DNA from: Thelephora terrestris
Lineage: Eukaryota > Basidiomycota > Agaricomycetes > Thelephorales > Thelephoraceae
Direction: 5' to 3'
DNA: 64,000 nt
NCBI GenBank assembly: GCA_015956445.1
Contig: WIUZ02000016.1
Coordinates: 682,001 to 746,000 of the forward strand
Of the stretch, positions 45,901 to 57,059 are shown piece by piece. The notes under the pieces were generated by a model. It ran no database searches, was not told the origin of the DNA, and worked only from the letters and a program-made list of their open reading frames with translations. The translations under genes were made by a program, and so were the position numbers. Each line of letters begins with the position of its first letter. The first letter of the stretch is position 1.

Positions 45901-46440
45901 ACCTGCTGGATTTGACGTGATGGAGTTGGGGTTGGGGTTGAGCCTGTTGAAAGGGTGTCTGTCTCTTCTTTGGTACCAAACTCCGTAGCTCCAGGCTTCT
46001 CTGGATAAGCAAATATAAGTTTCCACTATGACAGAAACCATGGTCAATTTCAGAAACCCAGATTGCTGTTCACCCACTCACCTTGCCATCAAACGCCTTC
46101 ATTAGTGAGTACTTTGTCAGGAGTTTACCCCCTGACCGGTAGCCACTCGATCCACCAGGCTTTTGAGCACGGACGTATTCAAATATTTCAAGGCCTGCAT
46201 TTGGCTCAGCAATCAAATACCATTTGTTGAAGCGCACACTCTTACCCTTCTCTGACTCAAAACCAACTGCCTCCTTGGCCTCCAGGTGCTGTCCCAGTGT
46301 GCCATGCACCTTTGAGCGACACAGTGGGCAGAAGTCGGGGGTGTCAAGAAGGTTGATGTACCTCATCATTGTCATGAGGATCGGTGAAGGGTCAGTGTTT
46401 GAAAAAGTGTGGCGAGGAGGGGCGTGACTTCCAATCAAGC
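39964..46440 (-). CDS. Composite OrsD-like zinc finger / tyrosine-recombinase-like / RecQ helicase protein
   Basis: Exons include about 46440-46085, about 46027-45756, 45720-44659 (probably split by a small intron near 45590), 44604-44149, 44096-41631, 41591-40331 and 40275-39964. Introns: 44658-44605, 44148-44097, 41630-41592 (39 nt) and 40330-40276. N-terminus: CPLCRSKVHGTLGQH finger, then an OrsD/DUF3505-type module (CTLCQVGLPPMEWRGHLETKH and a second C/H pair). Middle (44.0-43.0 kb): tyrosine-recombinase-like residues in order, PPSRGTEQ (Arg), RHTKTTH (Lys), NPLRH, AHSSRTADTVYARE (His..Tyr). Then a long Pro/Ser linker and a RecQ-type helicase: LPTGAGKSMAFE (41828-41866), DEAHC (41515-41530), AGRAGRDGK, and zinc clusters CHELDGSQRCGRCNPDC and PYWCFTCGFP. 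The residues expected for ATPase and strand-exchange chemistry are visible and the long exons are open. Start codon not fixed. A mobile or subtelomeric role is inference. Confidence 0.85.
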
Positions 46441-46639
46441 GCTGAAACACCTTATCTCCTTGCAAAGAATGAATTATCTTTTGTTGTAACAAGAAACTGA
46501 CTTGTGAAATAATGACAAAGAATACCAGAGAAGAAGACGTCGCTTCAGATGGGAATTTGCAAAAAAAACAAAGATCCTCGCGTATTTCGTTTTTTTTCAA
46601 ATACGTGACAGAGAAGCCGTAGCTCCTCGGCTCAAAACG

Positions 46640-47090
46640 CAGTCATGGTTACCGAACGAACGACAAACATCGACGAAACATTAAATACTCGTATGGTCCT
46701 GTCCCTCCACACAGAGACAATGAAGCGATCGCCCGGCACAAGGCGCGCAGACGACACGGTGTGGTCACGTCCCGCCATCGTCTTGGCCTCCCTCCGGTCG
46801 TTTTGAGTGTCCCATACTTTGATGAGTAAATCTGAGGAACATGTGACTCTATCACGTCGTAAGTCATAGGCAAGAAAAATCTAAGACATTGCCCCTGCTA
46901 TCAAAGTCGACGTGGTTCACAGAGCGTTCCCTCAAACTGTTTCCCAGTCCCAGATCTTCACGATGGAATCGTCGCTCGCGGAAGCAATGGTGTTGTAGGA
47001 GGGGTAGAAAGCAACGCGTAAAACTTCGATCCAGTCAGAGTCGGGAAAGACGAATGAGATAAGAATCTCTCACAGGATGGTCGGGAGTAA
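46640..47090 (-). pseudogene. LIS1/PAC1 WD-repeat fragment
   Basis: On the minus strand, WD-repeat pieces typical of the nuclear-distribution protein LIS1/PAC1 (a dynein regulator) are visible: [18 protein letters not shown] near 46940-46995, then LLIKVWDTQND, a DHTVSSAR..PGDRFIVSV segment and RDRTIRVFNVSS (46870-46680). The first two lie in different frames with sequence missing between. Normal proteins have an N-terminal LisH/coil and seven WD repeats; only about three are here. The downstream part is cut off where the RecQ-type gene region begins, and the N-terminus is not found upstream. Confidence 0.7.
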
Positions 47091-47400
47091 TCGAAACTGG
47101 AGGGTGTTCCCCAGACTTAACCACGCCGAGAGGTCCTGATACTGGGCGGCGCCCATTGACTTATCCTTTTTGACCTTGTCGAAGAAGGCCTCCTCGCTCT
47201 TCGTCAGGGGCTTCTCGCTATACAGTTCGTGCCTCGAGTCGGTAGAGTTGAGCGCTCGGAGTTAAGAAACCAGATCGGAAGCGACACCGCTGTCCGCATC
47301 CGTGAACTGTAAAAGGAAACTTTTGAGTAAGAGATAATTAAGTAATGTGGAAAAACCCACGGACGCGGAGAGTTCTGCTTCTCGTCAACGACGGAAGAGA
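47091..47400 (-). other. Unrecognised coding-like fragment
   Basis: A minus-strand frame (about 47270-47110) reads LYSEKPLTKSEEAFFDKVKK and continues through KSMGAAQYQDLSAWL. The composition is protein-like and soluble, but it has a stop on its N-terminal side and loses the frame within about 60 codons. I cannot name it; it may be a remnant exon of a separate host gene lying between the PAC1 fragment and the glutaminase. Confidence 0.3.
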
Positions 47401-47839
47401 TCTACTCAAAAGACGAGGAGGAGCGCCAAGGATGGCATCTGAACGTGATGTGCGTAAACGCGACCCTCTATCTGGAGGAGCACATCTCTGACGCGAAACT
47501 TTTGGAAAAGTGAGTGGAACATTGACTTTTTGGAACGTGCTTGCTTGTGATGGCGGATTGACACGACTGTGGCTGGTTATTTATCGCGGAGAGGATCTGA
47601 CGCCACATCATCGAATGAAAAGCTACTATGGGTATTCATTCGAATCATTCTGCACGGCCCGAACGCCACATGCGAAACCGGGGTGGGGTGGTGATGTGGA
47701 CACGAACGTCCAGTGGTGGAGCGTCGTGAAGACAAAGTTGGGTGACACAAGGCTCATGATCGGTGGCAAAGGAATGCAGGCTTGACGACACCAGCCGCGC
47801 CAGCTTGATACGTCAATCCGGGGTCCTGAAACGTGTTGA

Positions 47840-48690
47840 AAAAGGCTGGTAGGACTCTGCGCTAGAGTGTAACGACGCACCTGCTCCGTGGAGTAAACGA
47901 CGCTTCCATATCTCAACCTGCCGTTTACCTCGCCAAATTGGGTCTGGTTCTGGGGCAAAAACTGATGGGTGACAACGTCTCCCACCGTGGTACTCCATTG
48001 GACAAGTTGGTCAGGTTGGGCGAGCCATTCTCCGTCGATATCTGTGAAGAGCTCGACTTGACGTGGGTTCCCGTCGTTGGAGGCAACCTTGACGCCAAGG
48101 TAAGAGATCGACTAGATCCGTCGGCTGGGCTCTCGTCAGAACATAACCTGGCACGGATTCGGGTGGTTGATAGGGCACAAACCTCGATCGGGCTCAGGCT
48201 CAGAAAGGTGGCGGTCAAGTCTAACCTCCCGCAAGTCATAGCAATAACTGTCTTCGTCGAAGTGAACTTGAGGTGATGAACGTTTCGTCCCAGACAAGAC
48301 CTGAGAGTGGAGAGGTACATACAATTGTTTTTTTTTGGACCGCCGGGGTGTAATTCTGACGGTCTCCCATCCAATCGAATAGCTGGCCGTCCACTCTGAA
48401 AAACCCTGTCCATGTAAGTTTCTGACCGGATGCGCCCACTAGTCAGCGTCCAGGGTCTACCGAAAGAGTTCAAGTGAACGACTCACCGAGCCATCACGAT
48501 AGGACTGCCATCCAGAGTTCAACGAGCCATTTGTCACTCCCTGATCCATCCATGACTGAGGGTATGGTCCCCTGACAGCAAGTGGGTTCACAGGAGGGAT
48601 GAGGGGCATGACCGTCCAGTTTTGTGCGAAGGCAAACGAAGCCGCGAAGAGGAGTTGAAGGAACGACATCCGGTAACTGACACCGTCCAT
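47840..48690 (-). pseudogene. gtaA: Glutaminase A-like secreted protein, N-terminal fragment with frameshifts
   Basis: Starts MDGVSYRMSFLQLLF with a signal peptide ending ..FAFAQ. Then PVNPLAVRGPYPQSWM, and after an intron (GTGAGTC..GGTCAG) WTGFFRVDGQLFDWMG, the N-terminal signature of fungal GtaA-type glutaminases (DUF5127/DUF4965/DUF1793). Further pieces follow in shifted frames: DLTATFLS, then VASNDGNPRQVELFTDIDGEW and QFLPQNQTQFGEVNGRLRYG. A conserved block between PTDLV and SYLGV is missing a few bases, breaking the frame. Usual proteins are about 650-700 residues; only the first third is recognisable, so this is a fragment. The family converts glutamine to glutamate outside the cell. 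Confidence 0.7.
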
Positions 48691-48699
48691 GGTCGCTCA

Positions 48700-49860
48700 G
48701 GGAGAGGTTCAGTATTCGGGTCAAAACACGGGGGAATCCGGTGATCCGCGCGCGCCAGAGCCCGAGCCTTGCCCAGCCGACTCTCCTCAAAATTTGTACG
48801 ACGACTGATATCGTCATACCCGACGCTTCAATCGATGACAAATGAGATTCGATTTTTACTGGAAACGCTGCTGTAGTTAAACGCAAAGTAGACGAAGGTA
48901 CTGAATAGAACGGAGGGTAGCTGGTTCGAGGAAAGCTTCTTAACCAGGGCTGCGTGATTGAACAAGCCAACGCGCCCAGCCTGCGGCACCCTGATTCCGG
49001 TCGCGGGTCATACTGCTCGCCGACATGATTACGATTTCTCGTGCGCATATTCCCCGCGGTGACGAGCGACAACTTGGACTTTAACACTTTGATCGAGCCA
49101 CAAGCCACACCGGAAAATTCCGATGGGCCACATCGTCGTCGAGAAAGTCCATGTTCCGCGTTCGAGGGGTTCAAATTGATTCCTGCCAGCACAGCGAGCC
49201 TGGGGGTTGATCAAACACTCCTTGCGCAGGCGTTGTTTGCGGGTAATACCGAAAGAACCCAAGCGCCGACGGATGTGGTACTCAACGACGCAGCGAGGTT
49301 GGGTTCCAGTAGGGGTGTCTGTGGCCTGCCTAAGTACATGTGGGCTGAGGTCAACCAGGTGATGGGCATCAATGCTATGACAGTGGATGAACGTCATCTT
49401 GAAAAAGGCGGCTAAAATCGCATGTAAATCGAGGACGTTGGTGGATCCGCGCAATCTGACGGGGAACTGACAACTGGAATAGTCGCGGCCGTAACGTGCC
49501 GTCGATTCCTTCCTTAGGTCCGTCACTCGAGCAATTCTCCTGGTAGGAGGTCGATGTGGCGTCTGTGAATATCGAAGGGAAGTAGGTCCCAGTGGGACGG
49601 GTCCAGGTGTTGACGGTTGGTGTTCGTCTTGCCCTGCGGCGGACGTCCTTCAGCGAAATTGACAGACGAGTCAGCAGGGCTTCTTACATGAAATAACTGG
49701 CTAGTGTCCTAAGCAAGTTTGAGGGACAAGCAGCAAGCGCGTAAGGAAACGCACAGAGCAAGTCCCTAGGTGTTATTGTTGGTGATCTGATCTTTGTTGT
49801 CCTCTTCCGCGTATCTTCATCGTTCGTTCTCGTTCGGATAGGTTCGCTCCTCATCTGGAT
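48700..49860. other. Intergenic region with weak reading frames
   Basis: Overlapping frames of 120-165 codons occur on both strands around 49029-49526, but neither shows a recognisable domain, intron pattern or codon preference. I assign no gene. Bases 49530-49860 are non-coding by eye. Confidence 0.35.
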
Positions 49861-49898
49861 TATCCATTATAATCTATCACGCTGCTTTGCCTTCTTAC

Positions 49899-51553
49899 CA
49901 ACAATATCCACCCCATCAAACCTCTGAGTAGAGTTAAGCCGAGTTGTAACTGTGGAGGGATCAATGCCACCGGGACATGATCCAATAACCACTGAAGGGC
50001 CGACGTGATCATGGCTAGAAACGAAGGAAGTCATTCCCCGGGATGTGGCATGGCCAAGGAAGAAGTACCTGCGCGCTTGGCGGCCTCCAGTTGCTTGTTA
50101 TTCAACACCTCGAGAACAGGTGGAGGGAAATAGCTGGAAGGAAGGATCAGTTGTTCGCAAAATCGGATGCGCTCACATCCTGTAACCCCGCCACATCGTT
50201 TGTAGGGAGATATTGATTGGAGAGGGAACCCACGAGCTTCTCATTCTTCTTCAAGTTCTGTTCCGCCTTAGCTTTGGCCTCCGCCTTCTTCTTCTCCTCT
50301 TTGGTCTTCTGCTCTGCGCGCCTCTCCTCCTCCGTCTTGGACCACGGCCATCGGAAGATGCTCCTTGACTCTGTCCCAGGAGCGTCGCTGGGTCTTCCTT
50401 CTCCATCACCGGGAGCCTCAGCGGAATCTTCATCAGCCGTCTGCAAGGAGCCTGCACCCCTGTCCCCAACACTGGAGTCCTGGTGCATCTCGCTCAACCC
50501 CTGACCATCATCCGCTTCACTCTCTTCGTCGACATCATCGACGGTGTAGATCTGGCGCAGGGGACTCCGGTAACTCTCGGCTACCGCCCGACCCGCTTCG
50601 TTGTAGGGCACGTATTCGGTCTCGGCGATCTCGACGAGCGAATCCCGCTGCGCAATCAAAGGAGAACAAAGCATCAAGCTCGATCCGTCGTCCGCTACCT
50701 CCATTCCACGGCTATCCTGCTCCTCGTTACTATCCGGGGGAAGTTCACGGTTCCTCGACATCGGGGATTGGAGCCTCTCTAAGACTGAGAAAACAGAAGG
50801 TTGGCTGAGACCAGGGGACTTCGTGAGTCTGGCTGAATGTAGGAAGGAAAGGACTCTCGAGTCGGCCATAGGACTGAGTAGGTTAGACGGGCCCTGCACT
50901 GGAGGTTGCGGGAGACTTCTTCTATCATGGGGTGTCGTTGGGGATTCGAGAGCCATTGGTTGATACATTGCAGTATGGGTGGAAGCGATGATGGAATAAA
51001 GATGTGGGTGTTGGGTATTCCCCCTCGCTGAGGGGGTCGAACTGGAAGAGCCTTCGGGTGGTGTTGTCAGAGTTGCTGGCATCGACGAAACAGCATCGAG
51101 TTCCTCTGCAGCAGTCGAAGGGGATCTGGACAAAGTTGGGGACCGACTTGCGTGCTCGGTAGTTACGTGTGGCTCTGGTGCCGACCATCTCGAAGGCGAG
51201 ACTTCATCAAATCCAGAGGTCCTAGTCCTCGCGTGCCTCCAGAATCGTTGCAAAGGTGTAGGAGACGCGACGCCTTCCGTGTCATCCTGGTCTTTGGTTT
51301 GCGGCTGTTCGTCGTCAACGGGCAAATCTGATCGCGGTGGTTCCGGTTCTGGCTCGGGAGCAGAAGGTATCGTGGAGGGTTTTGTGTCTGGTGTACTGAA
51401 GGCCCGAAGGGGGTGTCGCAACCCAACAAAGCGGGTGTTGAGGTTGATGGGGGTTGGGGATCGGATGGCTGATCGTTCTCCTTCGAGAACATCGCTGTTG
51501 TCCTCGGTATAACAAAAGTTCGATGAGGTAGAGGGTAGCGTTTTACGAGGCAC
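49899..51553 (-). CDS. Conserved basidiomycete Ser/Pro-rich protein with C-terminal hydrophobic domain
   Basis: The first exon is a single long open frame from 51553, low-complexity and rich in Ser, Pro, Glu, ending in a Lys/Glu-rich helix (EERRAEQKTKEEKKKAEAKA). After a short intron the conserved part begins: YFPPPVLEVLNNKQLEAAKRA, then after a second intron (GTACTT..TTCTAG) MITSALQWLLDHVPVALIPP ending at 49899. I recall this YxPPP..LEAAKRAAMIT block from hypothetical proteins common in mushroom-forming fungi, where a hydrophobic tail follows. No function is known to me. The C-terminal exon was not found, so the 3' end is open. The two visible introns and the 468-codon open frame suggest it is intact so far as seen. 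Confidence 0.6.
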
Positions 51554-51575
51554 ACACGACCGTTTATTACTCTTC

Positions 51576-52050
51576 TTATTTCGGCTTGCAATGAGAGGTG
51601 GTTGGGATGGTTTCCGGCCAATCCTTCGCTTCTTCGTATCCTCCTTTCATAAGACTTCCGGGCGTAGGACGACACAAAGAGGCTCTCCTGTGACCGCTGA
51701 GGCTATCGAAGACCCGAACCCGCTTAGCTTCCCCGTTGAAGTCCCGCGTCGAAAGGCTCTCGAACGCAAGGGTCCCTCCTGAATGGAAAACTCTATTTCC
51801 AGGCTCCGGAACGAGGCTCGCTTTCCCAGTGAGACGGAACTGGTCCATCGAATCTTCGATCCACCAGTTGATCTGTACCGTATCATTCGCTGGGGTACGA
51901 ATATCTGTGGTTGCGAGAATGGTCGGGAAGTGCCCGTTTCCGTCGGGCGAGATCAATGCTCTGACGATGCATGAGCGGACTTGGGGAACAGCCTCAGCTA
52001 TCGTAGCTAGTTGCATGACTAGAGACAGGGACGTTTTTGAGTCGCAAGTT
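51576..52050 (-). CDS. Pyridoxamine 5'-phosphate oxidase-like FMN-binding protein (Alr4036 type), C-terminus short
   Basis: One frame reads MQLATIAEAVPQVRSCIVRA, then TTDIRTP, WWIEDSMDQFRLTGKA and DSLSGHRRASLCRPTPGS. These match the order of the FMN-binding split-barrel family related to pyridoxamine-phosphate oxidases: Arg for phosphate, WWIE..QFRI/L and the SGH..RASW block. Family members continue for 60-80 residues with a second conserved block; here the frame stops at 51576, only about 20 bp from the next gene's start. The protein is therefore probably truncated. The true start is uncertain because homology extends to about 52050, upstream of the first ATG. Confidence 0.65.
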
Positions 52051-52531
52051 TAGGTTGAAATTTTGTGTAATGTTGTGAAGTACCGTTTGCATTTTTGTGT
52101 TCTCCAAAGAGCTTTGAGAGGGCGGTAAACCAGCGTGGAGGAGGCGGAGACATGATTGGGAGGAATATATGCTTTTTCTTCATGAAGTTCAGACTTTACT
52201 AGGTCCACATTAGCGTTTGGGATCGAGAATACCGTGGCGCGCGGAACTCACGATCACTATGGCCAGACAGAGCGGTTTTCCCGCCCCTTCGTACCGGAAC
52301 GAGTCAGCTAGAGTAGGAAGTGCGTGGAGGACCAAGGTGTCGGATGATTGTGGCGAACAGTGCTTCAATACAACCGCCTGCAGGACCTCGCGCCGCCAGT
52401 GGACCGTCGACCGGTATGAAGTAGGATTTGAGTGCTTCTGGCAAGAGACATCGTAGTGGAGGGACTTGAGTTGGAACGTAGAAGACGAGCGGAAGGAGTG
52501 GGGGTCCGCATGCTCGAGGGTGGGGGGACAA

Positions 52532-53905
52532 TCACGATTTACTAAAGTAGGGATGAACGAGTGCTCGTTTAGCTAAGGGAGAAATCATTAGGGGTGCGAT
52601 GAATGTGACAGGGGCGAAATTTGTACCTGAAATGCGCTTAGAGGTATCATACACGAGCAATTGCTTGACCAAATCGACGCCCTGAGCTTCCAAAGATGGG
52701 AATTGTGAGGCGAGATCGGCCCCCGGCCACTGAGGAAAGGTTGGTTTGTAGTCTGGCAGTTGGCTCACGCCTGGCCATCTCTCTTCGTTCGGTGTCCCCA
52801 TAATCCTGGATGAGTGGAATTGAGGTGAACGATGTGAGTGGGCTACGATGTGAGATACCGACCTGAAAATCCTGAAGATCTGATCGATTTCTGAATCTCC
52901 CGGAAACAGTGGGTTACCCCTGTTGACCATCTCTGCGAAGATGCATCCAACGGACCACATATCTATTGCCGTTCCATAGTGTCGAGAACCAAGCAGTACT
53001 TCAGGTGCCCGATACCAGAGGTCACGACCTATGGCATTTCGGTAGGTTGGCTGAGTCGTGAGGCCTAGCGCGTCGACGTACCTCGTGGGTGTACGTTCAC
53101 ATGGGAATGCCGAATGCCCGCGCAAGTCCAAAATCGGCCAACTTTAGGTTGTCAGTTTTATCGATCAGTAGGTTCTGAGGTTTGAGGTCTCTGTGTGGGA
53201 TTCGGTGGGAATGACAATATAAAAGGCCAGCGGTAAGTTGCTTTGTGAATTTCTGCGGGAAAGTGGGCGTGAGTTATGAACAGTGGCACGTGACCATGAA
53301 TGAATGGGGCATTGTCCTCGTGTGGAACACGCGCGGACGCGATGGTGAACAAAGGGATATATTGAGAACGCGCAACTATTGCCCGTGAATGAAGAGGAAG
53401 GTTCAACTTGCTGACCTTTGTGATCGCGAGCGATATGGGTTTTCCGGAGTGGTTACCATGCTCCATGTAGCGCTTTAAGTCGACGTCGAGGAATTCAAAT
53501 ACCAGATACAGTTTGTTGTCAGCATGGACGATGTCTAGTAGTCTGTGGCGATCCAAAAGTCAAGTCGCACGCGCGGCAGGGGTGGCAGGGAGATCGCACC
53601 TAACGACGTTCTCATCCTTGAGCTCCTTGAGCAAGCTGATTTCTCGGATTGCGGTGCTCGAAACACCCTCATCTTCTGCTTCCAGCCTAATCTTCTTGAG
53701 GGCAACGATTTCGTTTGAGGTTACATCCCGAGCCTTGTACACGACGCCGTAAGTTCCTGGGAAAGTGATGGGGTCATCAGACGTTGAGTGGCCAGGGTTG
53801 CGAACTCAAGACACCTTCGCCTGAGGTAGGATATGGGTCAATGAGAATAAAGAGAAGTTTGACTGAACACTGACCGACTTTCTCGATCTTTGCGTATCTA
53901 CATCC
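52532..53905 (-). pseudogene. cdc2: Cyclin-dependent kinase 1 (Cdc2) with disrupted start, stop and frameshift
   Basis: The order of features is that of CDK1: YAKIEKVG near 53890, glycine loop completed by a 6-nt micro-exon, [14 protein letters not shown], the cyclin-binding helix as SSTAIRE (usually PSTAIRE), [55 protein letters not shown] and a C-terminal HPYFSKS. Introns lie between all these blocks. Three lesions: the expected ATG-GAT-AGA start now reads ATG-TAG; a CGA Arg codon in the activation segment is TGA (53099-53097); and one C is missing in the VVTLWYR codons near 53020. Cdc2 is essential for mitosis, so an active copy must exist elsewhere if these changes are real. Confidence 0.85.
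53815..53820 (-). other. 6-nt micro-exon in the CDK1 glycine loop
   Basis: Sequence GCGAAG on the minus strand, between a 54-nt intron (53874-53821, ending CCTCAG) and a 58-nt intron (53814-53757, GTGTCT..CCCAG). Including it gives VGEGTYGVV with the intact GxGxxG loop. Skipping it still keeps frame but deletes Glu-Gly. The splice pattern is inferred from conservation. Confidence 0.65.
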
Positions 53906-54246
53906 GGGGGAGATGAGAAGTTCGTTTCATAGAGAACGAGTGAGGTCCAACGCACCGGTCCATATAAATTCTGAGGTCTTGAAGGCTTTGGTCGGTTGTG
54001 GGCGGGTGTGTCTGGTGGTTGGGAAGAGAGAGAGGACAGATGGCCGCTGGTGGCGTTTTAAAGTCGAAAGGTCAATTTGCTTTTGGGACAAAATGCGTTG
54101 TCTGCCGGTAGGGAGTGGAGATCCGACCCGGATAACAGCAACAAACACAGACTTAAATTCGCCACGACATAACCCCTCCGGTACATTCTTTCGTCGCCTC
54201 TTCCGAATCCCCACCCGGCTCGAATCTCGAGTCTACTACGTCTGCT

Positions 54247-56830
54247 ATGCCGCCTACTCCTATTCCAGATCGCGGTGTGGGCCTCTCTGACCCAGACCAA
54301 AGTGCGGGAAGGCGCAGAATGCTTGAGTTGGTCAATCGTATGCACAACACTGGGTAGGTCTGTTATCTCAAATCATGGATGCATGGCTAAGCCTCTTGCA
54401 GCGTTCAGTCAGACATCGACTTACCGATGATCGCCGTCGTCGGTTCGCAAAGTGCTGGAAAGTCTTCGTTGATCGAGTCCATCTCGGGGATCACCCTTCC
54501 CCGCGCCGCTGGTACATGTACCAGGTAGGCATAACTTTCCCTCACCCCGTTCTAATGCTCACCCATCGATAGATGCCCCACAAAATGCCGTCTCTCATAT
54601 TCCACCCAACCTTGGTCATGCAAAGTTTCACTACGAAAGACGTTCGACGAACACGGAAGACCCAAGGGCACCGCAGAGAATATTCCATTCGGGCCGGTCA
54701 TCAAAGACAAGCAAAAAGTGGAGGAGCGTATCTGTCGTGCTCAACGTGCAATTCTCCGCCCTAGCAAAAGCCCTGAAGTGTTCTTGACTGGGCCGGACGA
54801 AAATACGGACTCCCCGGAAACCACGTCCTCCAAAAACTGTGTCTCTCTTGAGATAAATGGTCCAGAGCTGACCGATCTATCGTTTTGTGACTTGCCGGGT
54901 TTGTTCTTTCCTACTTGGCTGCAAAACTGAATGCGTTTGAACAGGTCTCATCGCTAGGGTTGGTACGAACGGTAAGGCGTCCGATATCGACCTGCTGAAG
55001 GATTTGGTCACTACGTATATCTTTAAGCCAAGTCGCCTGATCCTACTTACGGTCACATGTGAAAGTAAGTAAGGTTCACACCGTTTTCGTTTCTTTCTTG
55101 CACTGATGTTTCTATAGCGGACTTTGAGAACCAAGGAGCACATCAAATTGCGAAGCAGCACGATCCAGAAGGAAAGCGAACGATCGGTACGTTTGTTCCC
55201 ACCCTCTTTGGCACACCTGACCGACCTATTATTCTTGCAGGCGTTCTAACTAAGCCGGGCCGATTCCAGCTGGGGAAGAAGAAGCTTGGCTACGTTCTAT
55301 CCGAAACGAAGCAGAGCCGCTCGTGAACGGATGGTTCACGGTAAAGCAACCCGGATCAACTGAGATCAAAGCTGGAGTCACATGGGCTGAGGCTCGCGCA
55401 CAAGAGAACCATTTCTTCGCCACCACCACTCCCTGGTCGAGCGCAGAAACGTTTTATCAGAGGAGGCTTGGAACGTGCAACTTGACACAGTCCTTGAGCA
55501 AAATCCTCTCGGATATTATCAAACAGAGGTGAGTTTCGTGTTGTTGTTGGGTGTGACTCCTGAAGCGCTGAACTCGCGGACTTCTTGAGGCTTCCTAAGC
55601 TGGCGGAATAGTTACAAATTCTTCTCAAGGAAACGGAAAATCGCCTTCGCAAACTCCCGAAACCACCCCCCGAGAACCCTGTCACTGAAATTATCGACCT
55701 CGTCTCTGGCTTTTCTCGTTCTCTATCTACTCTCGTGGAGGGTACGCCCGATGAACGAGGGATCCACCAGACGATCAGGCCTCTGCATACAAAATTCAGA
55801 GACGCTATACGGGACACTGCTCCAGACTTCCGTCCATACAAATCTGGGGAGTGGCTGAACTACGAGCCTCCCTCGTTCCTTGCTACCGAGAAAGCACTGT
55901 TAGGTTCGGATGATGGCGTCATCTATGTGGATCAGGTTATGAACTTGGCACTCCAGTGAGTAGGATTTTTTCACCCTTACTGTCCAGCTGCTAAGTAATA
56001 ATATAGGGCGAAGACGAGAGAGCTTCCCGACAACTATCCATTCATCGTAACAAGGAAGTTCATCAAAGAAGCGATCGAGAGGTGGTCGGATCCGAGCCAC
56101 GACCTCTTTGAAGCGGAGTACGCGATTCTTGTTGAACGAGTCAACGGCATGGTTGAAGAACACTTTGCTTCCTATTTCCATGGAGGTCTATATCACAGGG
56201 CCAAGTAAATTCACCTTTCCGTGTCCTGTTCTGGTGCTCAACAAAACTGGGTTTGCTAGGTCCATCGTCAACGAGGTTCTCGCCGACTGTCATGCCTCGA
56301 TGCTCGAGAAGATTGATTGGTCACTGGAGATGGAAGCAACTTCGACATTCACACTCAACGAACACTATTTCTCTGACTACCGCCAGAAGTTCCCGGAATC
56401 CTATCGTGGTGCAAGGGCGGAGGAGAACAGGAAGGGGGACGAGGACCTTCGGCTGGAGGAGTTGATTGCGCGCGACCGGTATTAACCTGCCCTGCAGATC
56501 ATGGAAAGTGTCCGAGGATACTTCCAAGGTAGGCTTGATTGCTACTTCCTTCCTTTTTCATGCCATTTACGCCTTGCCTAGTCTCCTACAAGCGGTTCAC
56601 GGACATGGTCCCCATGACCATCGATCAGGAACTTCTGCGAGGTTTGGATTGGGATCGTGGGATTCGCGGGGCCCTCATAGATAAACTCAAAATAGGTGGC
56701 CCGGACTGTGTCGAGAGGGCTGGTCAATGCTTGTAGGAGCCTCCGGACGTTCAATCTCGAAGGGAAGACCTCGGAAAGAGGCTTGAGCGTCTTCGTCTGG
56801 CCAAGCGTGAGCTTCAAAGCTTATTCTGAC
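54247..56830 (+). pseudogene. Dynamin-family GTPase with two internal stops
   Basis: Starts MPPTPIPDRGVGLSDPDQ at 54247, transcribed away from cdc2 over a 340-bp shared promoter. The GTPase domain shows VVGSQSAGKSSLIESISGI (P-loop), the switch threonine in PTECRL, DLPG in FCDLPGL, and TKPG. The middle region has LVNGWFTVKQP..ENHFF and many introns; the GTPase effector region near the end has MESVRGYFQVSYKRFTDMVP and EPPDVQSRREDL..LERLRLAKRELQ. Two in-frame stops break it: TAA at 56483-56485 just before the effector region and TAG at 56734-56736, where a Glu is expected before EPP. Without them the length would be near 740 residues, usual for this fungal Mx/Vps1-related group, which remodels membranes. 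Confidence 0.85.
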
Positions 56831-57059
56831 CCGATGATGACCGAAATCGGTGTGCCCTTGCTTACTTTTCGATATTCTTGAATGTGCCTTTTGTGAAACT
56901 ATTCGTCGCATGTACCATACCGTATGCCTTGAATCGTTATCTGTCGTATGGACCCCTTGCCCGTTGCGATCATGTCCCCCCTACCCCAGCACAAAACCGG
57001 TGAACCACAATGCTGAGCCTGTACTTTTGTGCGCCATCGCATCTCAGATTCTACATTCC

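Noticed and set aside
39964-46440. Helitron origin for the helicase gene
   Set aside because: No Rep (HUH) nuclease motif and the helicase is RecQ-type rather than Pif1-type; no Helitron-type 3' hairpin was seen.
46640-46873. 74-residue minus-strand frame as an independent gene
   Set aside because: It is an off-frame reading of the PAC1 WD-repeat fragment.
49029-49526. 165-codon minus-strand and 124-codon plus-strand frames
   Set aside because: Mutually overlapping, no domain, no conserved intron signals; cannot choose either.
56478-56499. A 19-nt intron explaining the TAA in the dynamin gene
   Set aside because: GTATTAACCTGCCCTGCAG has splice-like ends, but it is far below any intron length seen in this window and removing it deletes codons that align with the family.
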